A stretch of 64,000 nucleotides of DNA from Burkholderia cepacia GG4. GTDB taxonomy: Bacteria > Pseudomonadota > Gammaproteobacteria > Burkholderiales > Burkholderiaceae. Made by a program: the position numbers and the translations under genes. Shown one piece after another: positions 19,550-31,554 of the stretch (position 1 is its first letter; each line of letters begins with the position of its first letter). The stretch is taken from the NCBI RefSeq assembly GCF_000292915.1, contig NC_018513.1, forward strand, positions 2,542,001-2,606,000, written 5' to 3'. Below the pieces are notes generated by a model. That model saw nothing but the letters and a program-made list of their open reading frames with translations. It searched no databases and was not told where the DNA came from.

Positions 19550-21061
19550 ATGTCAATCACCGAACACCTGCCCCGCTCGGCGCTGCTCGACAAGCTGTGG
19601 GCCCGGATGAACGAACGGGGCGACTTCCCGCTGCTGTCGGAATCGCTGCGCGCGACGATGGCCGCGATGAAGAACGACGACCTCGACTTCACTGCGCTCG
19701 TGCGCGTCGTGCTGTCGGACTTCGCGCTCACGCAGAAGGTGCTGCGACTCGCGAATTCCGCGATGTACATGGCATTCGGCGGCAACATCACGACCGTCAC
19801 GCGAGCACTGATGGTGCTCGGCATGGACACGGTCGGCCATCTCGTCGTCGGGCTGAAGCTCGTCGACCATTTCCACCACAGCACGCCGCGCCGCATCGAC
19901 GCGAAACTCGAGCTGAACCGCACCTTGCTGTCCGGTTGCGTCGCGCGCAAGCTGACCGAGCATGCGGAGTTGCGCGGCGGCGAGGAAGCCGTCGTCTGCA
20001 CGCTGATGCGCCAGGTCGGCAAGCTCCTGGTGGTCTGCTATCTCGACAGCGAATGGGATCGGATCCGCCGCCGCGCCGCCGAACTGAACGGCGACGAAGA
20101 GGCGGCGTGCATCGACGTGCTGGGCGTCGGCTTCGACGAGATCGGCCTCGAGGCCGCCGCGAGCTGGCGCCTGCCCGACGTGATTCGCGCCGGGATGGCC
20201 GACGGCGACGACCAGGCCGCGCTCGCCGGCCCGCTCGACGGGGACGACGATGACGACGACCGCCGGCGCGTCCCGGACGCATCCGCCGACGACAGCCCCG
20301 AGCGCGTGCGCTGGCTGCGCGCGGTGAGCCGCTGCTCGACCGACGTGGCCAGTGCGCTCGTGATGCCCGCGAGCCCGCAGCGCGACGCGCGCATCGCGGC
20401 GCTCGCGCAGCATTACGGCACGGCGCTGGAGATCGAATCCGACGCGCTCGTCGAGATCGCCGACCGGCTCGCGAGCGAGGAAGCGAGCGACACCGTCATG
20501 CGGGAGATCGTCGAGCTGCGCGCGAACGCCGATGCGATCGCGCGGGCGCAGGCCGAGCCCGAGGCCTGCCTCGAAGCCGGCCTCGCGGACCTGCGCGCGC
20601 TGCCGTCCGAACACGTGCTGACGCCGGTGCTCGCGCTCGCGTCGGAAAGCCTGCTCGCCGGCCTCGCGTTCACGCGCACCGTGATGTTCGTGCGTCGCGA
20701 CGACGGCACGTTCGCCGCGCGTCTCGGCTTCGGCCCCGGCGTCGATGCCGCGCTCGACCGGCTGCGCTTCGACGAGCGCTTCGAGCCGGACGTCTTCCAT
20801 CTCGCGATCACCAACTCGGTCGGCATCTTCATCGAGCACGCGCAGGAGCCGAAGATGGTGAAGCGCCTGCCCGCGTGGTATCTCGATGCGCTGGAAGATA
20901 CGCGCGCCTTCGTGCTGCTGCCCGTGCGCGTCGGCACGAAGCCCGTCGCGCTGCTGTACGGCGACTGGGCCGGCGTCCAGCCCGCGCGCAAGATCACGCA
21001 GCAGGAGATGAGCGTGCTCAACGAGCTCGCGCGGGAACTGGGGCGGTTCTTCCCCACGTAA
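19550..21061 (+). CDS. HDOD-domain signalling protein
   Basis: 503 residues. The HDOD domain covers about 15-215 (LSDFALTQKVLRLANSA, then VTRALMVLGMDTVGHLV), a catalytically dead relative of HD hydrolases used in bacterial signalling. An acidic linker at about 228-240 (DGDDDDDDRR) separates it from a second helical part, and a GAF-like C-terminal domain is likely at about 355-500. It follows the EAL protein closely, as HDOD and c-di-GMP genes often do. The partner and output are unknown. Confidence 0.82.
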   Translation: MSITEHLPRSALLDKLWARMNERGDFPLLSESLRATMAAMKNDDLDFTALVRVVLSDFALTQKVLRLANSAMYMAFGGNITTVTRALMVLGMDTVGHLVVGLKLVDHFHHSTPRRIDAKLELNRTLLSGCVARKLTEHAELRGGEEAVVCTLMRQVGKLLVVCYLDSEWDRIRRRAAELNGDEEAACIDVLGVGFDEIGLEAAASWRLPDVIRAGMADGDDQAALAGPLDGDDDDDDRRRVPDASADDSPERVRWLRAVSRCSTDVASALVMPASPQRDARIAALAQHYGTALEIESDALVEIADRLASEEASDTVMREIVELRANADAIARAQAEPEACLEAGLADLRALPSEHVLTPVLALASESLLAGLAFTRTVMFVRRDDGTFAARLGFGPGVDAALDRLRFDERFEPDVFHLAITNSVGIFIEHAQEPKMVKRLPAWYLDALEDTRAFVLLPVRVGTKPVALLYGDWAGVQPARKITQQEMSVLNELARELGRFFPT

Positions 21062-21114
21062 CGCAACCGGCGGGCCGCCGGCAGCGCCAACAAACGGCGC
21101 GCCCCAAAAGCAAA

Positions 21115-21134
21115 CCGGCCGCGAAAGCGGCCGG
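21115..21134 (-). terminator. Hairpin after the amino-acid binding protein gene
   Basis: 8-base stem CCGGCCGC/GCGGCCGG with a GAAA (TTTC on minus) loop. On the minus strand it is followed by TTTGCTTTTGG. It lies between the convergent HDOD and binding-protein genes and could serve both. Confidence 0.6.
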
Positions 21135-21160
21135 CTGCATCGTACGACGGATCGAAACGC

Positions 21161-21955
21161 TTACTTGAGCGTCACCGGCACGCTGAAGTACTTCTTCGCG
21201 AGGTTGTCGATCGTGCCGTCGGCCTTCAGTTCCTTCAGCGCCTGATCGAGCGCGGTCTTCAGTGCCGCGTCGTTCTTGCGCAGGCCGAAGCCGACGCCCG
21301 AGCCGAGGATCTCGGCGTCGCTGACCGTGCCGCCGGCGAAGCCGAAGCCCTGGCCTTGCGGCTTCGACAGGAAGCCCTTCGAGCCCGCTTCCGAATCCTG
21401 GAAGGTCGCGTCGAGACGGCCCGACTTCAGGTCGGCGTAGGCCAGGTCCTGCGTCTGGTACGGCACGACGTCGACGCCTGCCGGCGCCCACTTCTTCTTC
21501 GCGTACGCTTCCTGGATCGTGCCCTGCAGCACGCCGACGCGCTTGCCCTTCAGCGCCTGCGGGGTCGGCTGCAGGCCGCTGCCCTGCTTCGCGATCAGCT
21601 GGTTCGGGATCGTGTAGATCGGATCGGTGAACGCGATCGCGTGCTTGCGCTGGTCGGTGATCGTCATGTCCGAGTTGATCGCGTCGAACTTGCGCGCCTG
21701 CAGCGCGGGGATCAAGCCGTCGAAGTCGTTCTCGACCCACACGCACTTCGTCTTCAGCTTCGCGCACACCGCGTTGCCGATGTCGATGTCGAAGCCGGTC
21801 AGCTTGCCGTCGGGCGTCTTGTATTCGAACGGCGCGTACGAGGCCTCGACGCCGAACCGGATCTCCTTCAGATCCGCAGCCATCGCGCTGCCTGCCGCCA
21901 CGGCCGATGCCGCCACTACCGCGTGCGCGGCCACTTTACGCCAATCCAACTTCAT
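21161..21955 (-). CDS. Periplasmic cationic amino-acid binding protein (HisJ/ArgT/AotJ-like)
   Basis: 264 residues. The ATG at 21955 has AGGAGA 8 bases upstream. A signal peptide (hydrophobic about 8-26, AMA/AD cleavage) leads to a class 3 binding protein: IRFGVEASYAPFEY, GFDIDIGNAVC, and FDAINSDMTITDQRK, which resembles the arginine/ornithine-binding pocket of HisJ/ArgT. It is the only binding protein of this type here, while the matching permease and ATPase genes are 10 kb upstream on the same strand. It therefore most likely delivers arginine or ornithine to AotQMP. A 356-base gap with an ArgR-like box separates it from astE, implying its own promoter. Confidence 0.9.
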   Translation of the reverse strand: MKLDWRKVAAHAVVAASAVAAGSAMAADLKEIRFGVEASYAPFEYKTPDGKLTGFDIDIGNAVCAKLKTKCVWVENDFDGLIPALQARKFDAINSDMTITDQRKHAIAFTDPIYTIPNQLIAKQGSGLQPTPQALKGKRVGVLQGTIQEAYAKKKWAPAGVDVVPYQTQDLAYADLKSGRLDATFQDSEAGSKGFLSKPQGQGFGFAGGTVSDAEILGSGVGFGLRKNDAALKTALDQALKELKADGTIDNLAKKYFSVPVTLK

Positions 21956-22182
21956 CAGGTGTTCTCCTCGATACTCGAATGTTCCGGAACTACGGGCGCA
22001 TGCATCATTGCAGGGTCGGATGACAACGACAATCCCGATGCCGCGCCTTGATGCGGCGCAACAGCCGCAAGGCCGCGATTGTACCAATCCGCGCGGCCCG
22101 ATATGGCAAAGCGGCCGCCAATCCACGATGTTGCGCTGCGAGCACGGCGGCCGCCGGGACGTCCGTCGAACTTGCAAGACGA

Positions 22183-22198
22183 TGTCGCAAATACGCAA
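22183..22198 (+). promoter_or_regulatory. ArgR-box-like site before the binding protein gene
   Basis: TGTCGCAAATACGCAA fits in full the TGTCGC-N6-G-N-AA half-site I recall for the AraC-type ArgR of Pseudomonas. It lies about 228 bases upstream of the binding protein start and points the opposite way to that gene. No second half-site is clear beside it. The rest of the 21956-22311 gap shows no gene. Confidence 0.45.
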
Positions 22199-22311
22199 GG
22201 CGCGGCGCGCGCGCCGTCTGCGCGGCATGCGGGCAGCAGCGCAACAAGAGAGCGGCTGCGCAACGATGCGCGGGCCGCGGGTCGCCACGGCCGCGCGCAA
22301 GCGTTCATTGG

Positions 22312-23367
22312 TCAGACGAGCGCGGCGAGCGTGTCGCGCGTCGTGTCGACGACGAGCAGGCCCGCACGCAGGCCCGGCTTCACGGTCGGATTCGGGAACA
22401 CGATGCGTTCCTCGTCGTGCGTTACCGTGTAGCGGTAATCGCCGTCCTGCGCGAGCACGGTGCCGCGCGCGAACGCGGTGAAGTTCGCGACGTCGGCCGC
22501 GACGAACAGTTCCAGTGCATCGCTCTGCTTCGTGATCTGGTCGATCACGGTGAACACGCGCGGCAGCGGAGCGTCGACGTCGCGCGGCGCACCGGACACC
22601 AGCTTGCGCACCGCACGATCGGCCGGCGCGAAGCGCGACAGGTCGTTCTGGCCGAACGGCCGCACCTTGCCGAGTTCGAGCGTGCACGCGAGCGCGCCGC
22701 AATGCTCGGCCGTGAAATGCGAATACGTGTTGCCCTTCGCGGTATGCAGCAGCACGGCCGCGATGCGCGCGTCGCCGAGCCATTCGACCATCGTGCGCGT
22801 CGGCGGCGTGCCCGTGTGCGGCAGCAGCGCGAACTGTTCGAATACCGATGCGCGGATCGCCGTGTGCATGTCGACGTGCCAGCGCGCAGTGCCCGTCGGC
22901 GCGGCCGCGAAGAACGCGGCGGCCGCCGCTTCGAGCTGCACCGCGCGCGGCGCTTCGCGGCTCGCCGGCACGTGCGCGTGGCGGCCGCTGAACAGGCGGT
23001 TCAGGTCGTCGTCGAGATAGCGTTCGCCCGCGCGCATCGCCGGCACGTTGCCGAGCACGACGAGCAATCGGCACGCGAGCGGCAGCGTGCCCGCTGCAAG
23101 ATCGCGCACGAGCATCGACAGCAGCTCGATCGGCGCGGTCTCGTCGCCATGCACACCGGCCGACACGAGCACGCTCGCGCGCGCCGCCGTATCCGCGGCT
23201 GCGGACGGCTCGAGTGCGAGCAGCCCGTCGCCGAGCCATTGCCAGCGCACCGCGCCGCCCGCGCATGCGCCGTCCGTCTCGGCCGGCGCACCGCCCGCGA
23301 GCGTGAACGCGAGGAAGTCGTCGAGCAGCGTGGCGGCCGGCATGCCGGGCTCAGCGCTGGAAGTCAT
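22312..23367 (-). CDS. astE: Succinylglutamate desuccinylase
   Basis: 351 residues from the ATG at 23367, which overlaps the end of astB by 17 bases; a second ATG at 23343 would avoid overlap (343 residues), and neither has a strong ribosome site. This is a zinc carboxypeptidase-like fold. H73 and E76 in SAGVHGDET and the later WHVDMHT supply the zinc ligands typical of AstE/AspA, and [15 protein letters not shown] is a family block. It performs the last AST step, N-succinylglutamate to glutamate and succinate. It ends the catabolic operon. Confidence 0.93.
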   Translation of the reverse strand: MTSSAEPGMPAATLLDDFLAFTLAGGAPAETDGACAGGAVRWQWLGDGLLALEPSAAADTAARASVLVSAGVHGDETAPIELLSMLVRDLAAGTLPLACRLLVVLGNVPAMRAGERYLDDDLNRLFSGRHAHVPASREAPRAVQLEAAAAAFFAAAPTGTARWHVDMHTAIRASVFEQFALLPHTGTPPTRTMVEWLGDARIAAVLLHTAKGNTYSHFTAEHCGALACTLELGKVRPFGQNDLSRFAPADRAVRKLVSGAPRDVDAPLPRVFTVIDQITKQSDALELFVAADVANFTAFARGTVLAQDGDYRYTVTHDEERIVFPNPTVKPGLRAGLLVVDTTRDTLAALV

Positions 23368-24691
23368 ACAGCGACCCGACGCGCAGGATCTGCGTGAGCT
23401 CGTCGAGCGCGGTGCGCGACTCGTCGAGCAGCGTCGGATCCGCGAGGTCTTCCGGTGCGAGACGGTCGCGGTAGTGCTTCTCGATCCACGCGTCGAGCGA
23501 CGCGAACAGCGTGTCGTTGATCCACACGTTCGACGTGACGGCCGCACGCTCGGCGTCGTTCAGCACCACGCGCAGGCGCAGGCACGCGGGGCCGCCGCCG
23601 TTCTTCATGCTTTCGCGCAGGTCGAACACGAGCACGTCGCGAATCGGGCCGTTGCCGGCCGCGAGCTCGTCGAGATAAGCGGCGACCCTCTCGTTCTCGC
23701 GGCATTCCTGCGGCACGACGAGCACCTGCGAGCCGTCCGCGCGCGACAGCAGCTGGCTGTTGAACAGGTACGACGTGACCGCGTCGTTCACGCTCACGGC
23801 CGCATCCGGCACCTCGATCACGTTCAGCCGCGCGCCGCGCGCATCGAGCGTGGCCGTCAGCGTGTCGTAGATCGCCTGCTTGTTGACGAACGCGCGTTCG
23901 TGCGTGAACAGCGTGTCACGGTTGCCGACCGAGATCACGTCGTTGTGGAACACGCCCGCATCGATCACGTCCGGATCCTGCTGCGCATAGACCGTCGCCG
24001 TTTCGGCGAGACCGTGGCGATGCGCGACCGCGCGGCTCGCCTCGAAGGTCTGGCGCGCCGGGAAGCGCTTCGGCTCGGGGCCGCGGCGGTACTCCGCACG
24101 GCCGTACACGAAGAACTCGACGCCCGGCTTGCCGTATTCGGCGCAAAAGCGCGTATGGTTCGCCGCACCCTCGTCGCCGAGCGCCGGCGTGCCGGTCAGC
24201 GCCTCGTGCACCGCGAAGTGCGCGGGATCGGCGAACAGCGTCGACAGCGTGCGGCGCGTCGCGTCGTGCTCGATCGCGCGATGCAGCTTGCTGCACAGGT
24301 TGGCCGGCGTGAAGTGCACGCGGCCGTCGCTCGTGTCGGCCGACGGGCTGACGGTGGCCGCGTTCGCGGTCCACATCGCCGACGCCGAACTCGCCGCGGC
24401 GAGCAGTTCGGGCGCCTGCTTGGCAGCCTTCGCGATCACGTCCGCGTCCTTGCCGGAGAAGCCGAGCTCGCGCAACAGGCGCAGCGACGGCCGCTCCTGC
24501 GGCGGCAGCACGCCTTGTGCGAAACCGAGATCCGCGAGTTGCTTCATCTTGCGCAGCCCCTGCTTCGCGGCAGCCTTCGGGTTCGCGGCCGATTTCTCGT
24601 TGTTGAGCGACGCCACGTTGCCGAACGACAGCCCGGCATAGTTGTGGGTCGGACCGACGAGTCCGTCGAAATTGGCTTCTTGTGCGTTCAT
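23351..24691 (-). CDS. astB: N-succinylarginine dihydrolase
   Basis: 446 residues, the standard length. The ATG at 24691 has GAGGGA 7 bases upstream. It opens with [17 protein letters not shown], the hallmark of AstB. The amidinotransferase-type active site is seen in the His-containing HNDVISVGN and the late cysteine of [15 protein letters not shown]. It hydrolyses N2-succinylarginine to succinylornithine, CO2 and two ammonia. It starts 14 bases after astD. Confidence 0.95.
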   Translation of the reverse strand: MNAQEANFDGLVGPTHNYAGLSFGNVASLNNEKSAANPKAAAKQGLRKMKQLADLGFAQGVLPPQERPSLRLLRELGFSGKDADVIAKAAKQAPELLAAASSASAMWTANAATVSPSADTSDGRVHFTPANLCSKLHRAIEHDATRRTLSTLFADPAHFAVHEALTGTPALGDEGAANHTRFCAEYGKPGVEFFVYGRAEYRRGPEPKRFPARQTFEASRAVAHRHGLAETATVYAQQDPDVIDAGVFHNDVISVGNRDTLFTHERAFVNKQAIYDTLTATLDARGARLNVIEVPDAAVSVNDAVTSYLFNSQLLSRADGSQVLVVPQECRENERVAAYLDELAAGNGPIRDVLVFDLRESMKNGGGPACLRLRVVLNDAERAAVTSNVWINDTLFASLDAWIEKHYRDRLAPEDLADPTLLDESRTALDELTQILRVGSLYDFQR

Positions 24692-24705
24692 CGTCGTTCC
24701 CTCGA

Positions 24706-27204
<2,499 letters not shown>

Positions 27205-27208
<4 letters not shown>

Positions 27209-28272
27209 GCTGCGTCTCCCTTCATATCTTCATCGTCGCGGCGGTGCAGCGGCACGCAGCGCACGACATCGCCATCCTTCACATCGAGCGCCGCGCGCAC
27301 GTCGCCGGCCAGCGGCGCATCGGCGCCCCGCGCGTCGGCCGTGTCACCCGGCAGGTCGGCCAGCACGCAGCGGAACGATTCGCCGCTGCCGGTCGACACC
27401 ATGTACGCGACATCGCCCTGCTGACGCGCGGCTTCGCGCACGGTGCGCTCCGCGCCGTGCTTCACGCACGCGGTGCGGTCGACCTGCGCGGTCAGCACCG
27501 GGCCCGCGTCGAAGATGTCGACGAAGCGGTCCGGCTCGAAGCCTTCCTCGAGATGGATGTCGTACGCGAGCAGCGCCGTTTCGTTCGGCTCGCCGAGCAC
27601 GCGCTGCGCGGCTTCCGGCAGCAGCGGCACGTACAGCGGATAGGCCGGCATCACTTCCGCGATGAACGTGCGGCTGCGGCCACCCGACGCGATGTCGACG
27701 TCGGTGAAGTTGCGGCCGAAGAACTTGCGGCCCACTGCTTCCCAGAACGGCGATGCCCCCGTGTTGTCGCTCACGCCGAGCAGCAGCGTGAACACTTCCG
27801 GCGTGAAGCGGCGGCGGTTCGCGGCGATGTACATCATCCGCGCCCGCGAGATCAAGTGCGCGGCCGCGTCGCCGCGCAGCGACGGATCGACGTAGAAGCC
27901 GGCCAGCCGGCTCTTGCCGGTCAGCTCGTGCGACATCGTGAGTGCATGGATCTTGCGGTTCACGTGCAGCTCGCGCGACGCGTGGATCAGTGCGTCGTTG
28001 CGGAACGCGTAGAACGGTTCCGAGTAGCCGGCCGCGGCCACGATGCTCGCCGTGCCGAGCAGCTTGCCGGTCGACGAATCCTCGAGCACGAAGAGGTAGA
28101 ACTCCTCGCCGGCGAAGTCGACGTCCGCGCGAAACGAATCCTCGGAGAGCGCCACGCGCGCTTCGAGCGCCGCGCGATCGTGCGGCAGCGAGTGCAGGAC
28201 CGGCTGCGCGGTGCGCGCCATGTGCGCGAGCGCATCGAGATCCGTGAGTTTGCCGGGGCGAACAAATAGCAT
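27205..28272 (-). CDS. aruF: Arginine/ornithine N-succinyltransferase, alpha subunit
   Basis: 355 residues. It is a paralogue of aruG with the same blocks: SRARMMYIAANRRRF, GASPFWEAVGRKFFGRNF and DRFVDIFDAGPVL. It starts 30 bases after astC, and the spacer holds its ribosome site (AGGAACG). It acts as the alpha subunit of the heteromeric enzyme for the first AST step. Confidence 0.93.
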
Positions 28273-28302
28273 CGTCGTTCCTGTCTGCGATGGGCGCGCC
28301 GA

Positions 28303-29535
28303 TCAGCGCGCGGTGGCTTCCTGGGCCGCGAGCACCTGCTCGACCGCCTTCTCGAAGCGCTTCACGCCTTCGTCGAGCAGGTCAAACGGGATCACGAGCG
28401 ACGGGACGAAGCGCAGCACGTTCGGGCCGGCGATCAGCATGATCAGGCCGTTCTCGGCGGCGGCGGTGACGAAGTCCTTCGCGCGGCCGTCGAATGCGGC
28501 GGTGAGTTCCGCGCCGACCAGCAGGCCCTTGCCGCGGATGTCCTTGAAGATGCCGAAGCGTGCGTTGATGCGTTCGAGCGCGCCCTTCAGGCGCACGCTG
28601 CGTTCGCGCACGCCTTCGAGCAGTGCCGGGTCGCCGATCAGTTCGACGACCTTGTCCGCGATCGCCGATGCGAGCGGGTTGCCGCCGTACGTCGTGCCGT
28701 GCACGCCGACCTTGAAGTGGGCGGCCAGTTCGTTCGTCGTCAGCATCGCGCCGATCGGGAAGCCGTTGCCGAGTGCCTTCGCGGTCGTGAGGATGTCCGG
28801 CGTGACGCCCGTGTCCATGTATGCGTAGAACTGGCCCGTGCGGCCGACGCCCGTTTGCACTTCGTCGAAGATCAGCACTGCGTCGTTGGCATCGCACGCT
28901 TCGCGCAGTGCCTTCAGGAAGGCCGGATCGGCCGGGATCACGCCGCCTTCGCCCTGCACCGGCTCGACGATCACCGCACAGGTTTGCGGGCCGATCGCGG
29001 CCTTGGCGGCTTCGATGTCGTTGAACGGCAGGTGCTTGATGCCGGCCGGCACCGGGCCGAAGCCTTCCGAGTACTTCGGCTGGCCGCCGACGCTGACCGT
29101 GAAGAACGTGCGGCCGTGGAACGACTGGACGAACGAGATGATTTCGGTTTTATCGGCGCCGTGGCGATCGAATGCGACGCGGCGCGCGAGCTTCAGTGCG
29201 GCTTCGTTCGCTTCCGCGCCCGAGTTCGCGAAGAACGCGCGATCGGCGAAGGTCAGCGATTCGAGGCGCTTCGCGAGGCGCAGCACCGGCTCGTTCGTGT
29301 AGCCGTTGCCGATGTGCCAGAGCTTGCGGCTTTGTTCGTCCAGGACTTTCAGCAGTTCCGGGTGGCCGTGGCCCAGCGACGTCACCGCGATGCCGCAGGC
29401 GAAATCCACGTACTCGCGGCCGGCCGTGTCCCACACGCGGGAGCCCTCTGCACGGTCCGGCACGAACGGCGCGGGGGAAAATACCGGCACCATCACTTCG
29501 TCGAATGTCTGGCGGGTCACGGTCGAGGTCGTCAT
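28303..29535 (-). CDS. astC: Succinylornithine/acetylornithine aminotransferase
   Basis: 410 residues. The start at 29535 is preceded by AAAGGAA; an upstream ATG at 29598 lacks a site. Class III PLP aminotransferase: [49 protein letters not shown] and the Schiff-base lysine in [15 protein letters not shown]. It converts succinylornithine and 2-oxoglutarate to the semialdehyde. It could also serve in arginine synthesis (ArgD activity). It is the first gene of the AST operon and is preceded by ArgR-like sites. Confidence 0.92.
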   Translation of the reverse strand: MTTSTVTRQTFDEVMVPVFSPAPFVPDRAEGSRVWDTAGREYVDFACGIAVTSLGHGHPELLKVLDEQSRKLWHIGNGYTNEPVLRLAKRLESLTFADRAFFANSGAEANEAALKLARRVAFDRHGADKTEIISFVQSFHGRTFFTVSVGGQPKYSEGFGPVPAGIKHLPFNDIEAAKAAIGPQTCAVIVEPVQGEGGVIPADPAFLKALREACDANDAVLIFDEVQTGVGRTGQFYAYMDTGVTPDILTTAKALGNGFPIGAMLTTNELAAHFKVGVHGTTYGGNPLASAIADKVVELIGDPALLEGVRERSVRLKGALERINARFGIFKDIRGKGLLVGAELTAAFDGRAKDFVTAAAENGLIMLIAGPNVLRFVPSLVIPFDLLDEGVKRFEKAVEQVLAAQEATAR

Positions 29536-29579
29536 GGTCGTTCCTTTCGGTTTCGTAAGAGGGTTCAACAGGATCAAGT

Positions 29580-29619
29580 TTAGGTAAGGGCGACGCAAGC
29601 GTCTTGCGGATTTGCGACG
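29580..29619 (-). promoter_or_regulatory. Two direct ArgR-like half-sites before astC
   Basis: On the coding strand CGTCGC-AAATCCGC-AA (29619-29604) and CGTCGC-CCTTACCT-AA (29595-29580) are arranged as direct repeats 24 bases apart, 45-85 bases before the astC start. The first fits TGTCGC-N6-G-N-AA except for its first base; the second also lacks the internal G. They lie in the only promoter space left between astC and the inverted repeat. Confidence 0.55.
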
Positions 29620-29712
29620 GGTTCTATCGGAAGCGGATAGATCGCCTTATTTTGCCTTCCCGGCGGGGGGGGGCTTCGTGTGGTGGCGGTATTTTTTCGC
29701 GGGGGTTGGGGG

Positions 29713-30006
29713 TTTTGGTGGTGCGCCTGTGTTTTTCGTGAAGCACCTGTGATCTTGTCGGTCTATTCGCGTCGCCCCTGCGCGGGGCGGCGGTCACTTT
29801 TCTTTGTCTTGCCAAAGAAAAGTAACCAAAAGAAAGGCGCTCGGAAAACGCAAGACTTTCCGGTGCCGTAGCCCACGATGTGGCCCTCGCCTAAGTGTCC
29901 GCGCCAGGAACGAACCCGGAGTGGTTCGAGCAATGGTTCTGACGCGCCGCACCACCCGGCAGAGCGGTATACCGCCCGCCAGCTCCATCCTCGCTACGCT
30001 CGGCCG
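29713..30006 (+). repeat. Left arm of a 294-bp inverted repeat
   Basis: It pairs with 30190-30483 in opposite orientation. By eye there are about 19 mismatches and no gaps, nearly half of them in one 24-base patch close to the inner end. Near the outer end is an 11-base hairpin, ACTTTTCTTTG/CAAAGAAAAGT, with loop TCTTGC (29796-29823). From memory, this CTTTGTCTTGCCAAAG core recurs in gaps of Burkholderia and related genomes. No reading frame here resembles a protein. Confidence 0.9.
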
Positions 30007-30189
30007 CAAGGTACTTCAGTCGCAATTCTTGCGCCCGTGCCCGATTCCAAAACAACCAACGATCAGTTCCCCAAATCAGTACGGGTGGTCACGTAAAGCG
30101 ATTTCGATTCATTGGATTCGTATGCGATCCGGCACGATTGCGGAAACCAATCGACCGACTACATTCAGACGGGAAATAAGTGGACCTGT
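30007..30189. other. 183-bp spacer between the inverted repeat arms
   Basis: Somewhat more AT-rich than its surroundings. No reading frame, transposase or recognisable element is seen. It would form the loop if the arms paired. Confidence 0.7.
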
Positions 30190-30483
30190 CGGCCGAGCGA
30201 AGCGAGGACGGAGCTAGCGGGCGGTATACCGGTCCGTTGAGTGGTGAGAGGTGTCAGAACCATTGCTCGAACCACTCCGGGTTCGCTCCTGGCGCGGACA
30301 CTTAGGCGAGGGCCACTCCGTGGGCCACGGCACCGGGAAGTCTTGCGTTTTCCGAGCGCCTTTCTTTTGGTTACTTTTCTTTGGCAAGACAAAGAAAAGT
30401 GACCGCTGCCCCGCGCAGGGGCGACGCGAATAGACCGACAAGATCACAGGTGCGTCACGAAAAACACAGGCGCACCACCAAAA
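30190..30483 (-). repeat. Right arm of the 294-bp inverted repeat
   Basis: The same element as 29713-30006, reversed, including the 11-base hairpin at 30373-30400. It ends only 6 bases beyond the stop codon of argR, so the regulator mRNA must run into it. Paired arms would form a very long stem. Confidence 0.9.
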
Positions 30484-30489
30484 ACAGAC

Positions 30490-31533
30490 TCAATCCTTGG
30501 CACCGCGCTCAACAAGCGCGCCCCCGCGAGGCTCGCTGCCACCGCCCGTCTGCTTCTCGAGCCAGGCTCGCCGATCTTCCCGAGGTGTAACGCCAAACCG
30601 CTCGCGATAAGCGTTAGAAAAATGCGCAGCAGAAGAGAACCCGCAAGCAAGACTGACCTGAACCACCGACTTGCTGGTCCGCTGCAACTGCGTGCGAGCC
30701 TTGAGCAACCGAAGATTGAGGTAATACTTGGAGGGCATCGCCCCGAGATACTGCCGAAAGAGCCGCTCGAGCTGTCGGCGCGAAACGCCGACCAACCCGG
30801 CGATTTCATCGGTAGTAAGCGGATCCTCGACATTGGCCTCCATGAGCAGCAACGCATCATTCAGCCGTGGATGCCGCTCACCGGGCGCGGTCACAAAAGG
30901 AATCCGCTGCCGCTCCTCGCCGCTGCGCAGCGTGCCGGCCCCAAGCGCATCGGCAATGCGCTCACCCAGATCCGCCCCATGTTCCCGGCCAATCATGGCC
31001 AGCATGAAATCGACAGTGGCCTGCCCACCGGCACAGGTCGCCCGATCGCGATCGATCTCGAAGATCTGCTGCGTGACGATCGACCGCTCGAACTGCTCGG
31101 CGAACTGCTGATACGTCTCCCAGTTCACGCTCACCCGATACCCGGAAAGCTGCCCGGCCATCGCGAGCCACCACACGCCGTGGTGAATCCCGGTCACGAC
31201 CGGCGTCCGCTGCCCGACCCGCGCGAGACTCGCGAGAAACAACCGATAATCGGCGAACTGCTGAAACCGTTCCGACACGACGATCAGCCAGTCGCACGCG
31301 ATCGCATCGTTGAACGCCGCATCGGCATGCCACTGCGCCCCGCCGGCGAGCGGCACCGGCCGCCCGTCCCACGAACACACCTGCCAGCGATACAGCAACC
31401 GCCCGTCGATCTCGTTCGCGAGATTCAACGCATCGACGATCGGACCCACACCCGACATCGACACGGGCGGCAATGCAACGATCGCCACCTGCGTCGTGCG
31501 GGTGGCGCCTGCGGGACGAGACACCGGTACCAC
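30490..31533 (-). CDS. argR: AraC-family arginine regulator ArgR
   Basis: 347 residues from a GTG. The N-terminal half (about 15-200) is a DJ-1/GATase1-like domain, and the C-terminal AraC DNA-binding region has two helix-turn-helices (about 243-330: TTDEIAGLVGVSRRQLERLF and VVQVSLACGFSSAAHFS). It is the last gene of the transport operon, 21 bases after the ATPase gene. This matches Pseudomonas aotJQMOP-argR, where ArgR with arginine activates the uptake and AST genes. Candidate binding sites lie before astC and before the binding-protein gene. The C-terminal tail beyond the HTH is G/R-rich, and the inverted repeat follows immediately. Confidence 0.87.
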   Translation of the reverse strand: MVPVSRPAGATRTTQVAIVALPPVSMSGVGPIVDALNLANEIDGRLLYRWQVCSWDGRPVPLAGGAQWHADAAFNDAIACDWLIVVSERFQQFADYRLFLASLARVGQRTPVVTGIHHGVWWLAMAGQLSGYRVSVNWETYQQFAEQFERSIVTQQIFEIDRDRATCAGGQATVDFMLAMIGREHGADLGERIADALGAGTLRSGEERQRIPFVTAPGERHPRLNDALLLMEANVEDPLTTDEIAGLVGVSRRQLERLFRQYLGAMPSKYYLNLRLLKARTQLQRTSKSVVQVSLACGFSSAAHFSNAYRERFGVTPREDRRAWLEKQTGGGSEPRGGALVERGAKD

Positions 31534-31554
31534 GTTCGAAACCCGCCCTTCGCG

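Noticed and set aside
29661..29673. Run of G residues before the inverted repeat
   Set aside because: A homopolymer in a noncoding gap with no associated gene; may be slippage-prone but nothing supports phase variation.
29680..30447. Several 60-137 codon frames within the inverted repeat
   Set aside because: They read through the hairpin core as FFVLPKKSNQKKG-like peptides and appear mirrored in both arms; no ribosome sites or domains.
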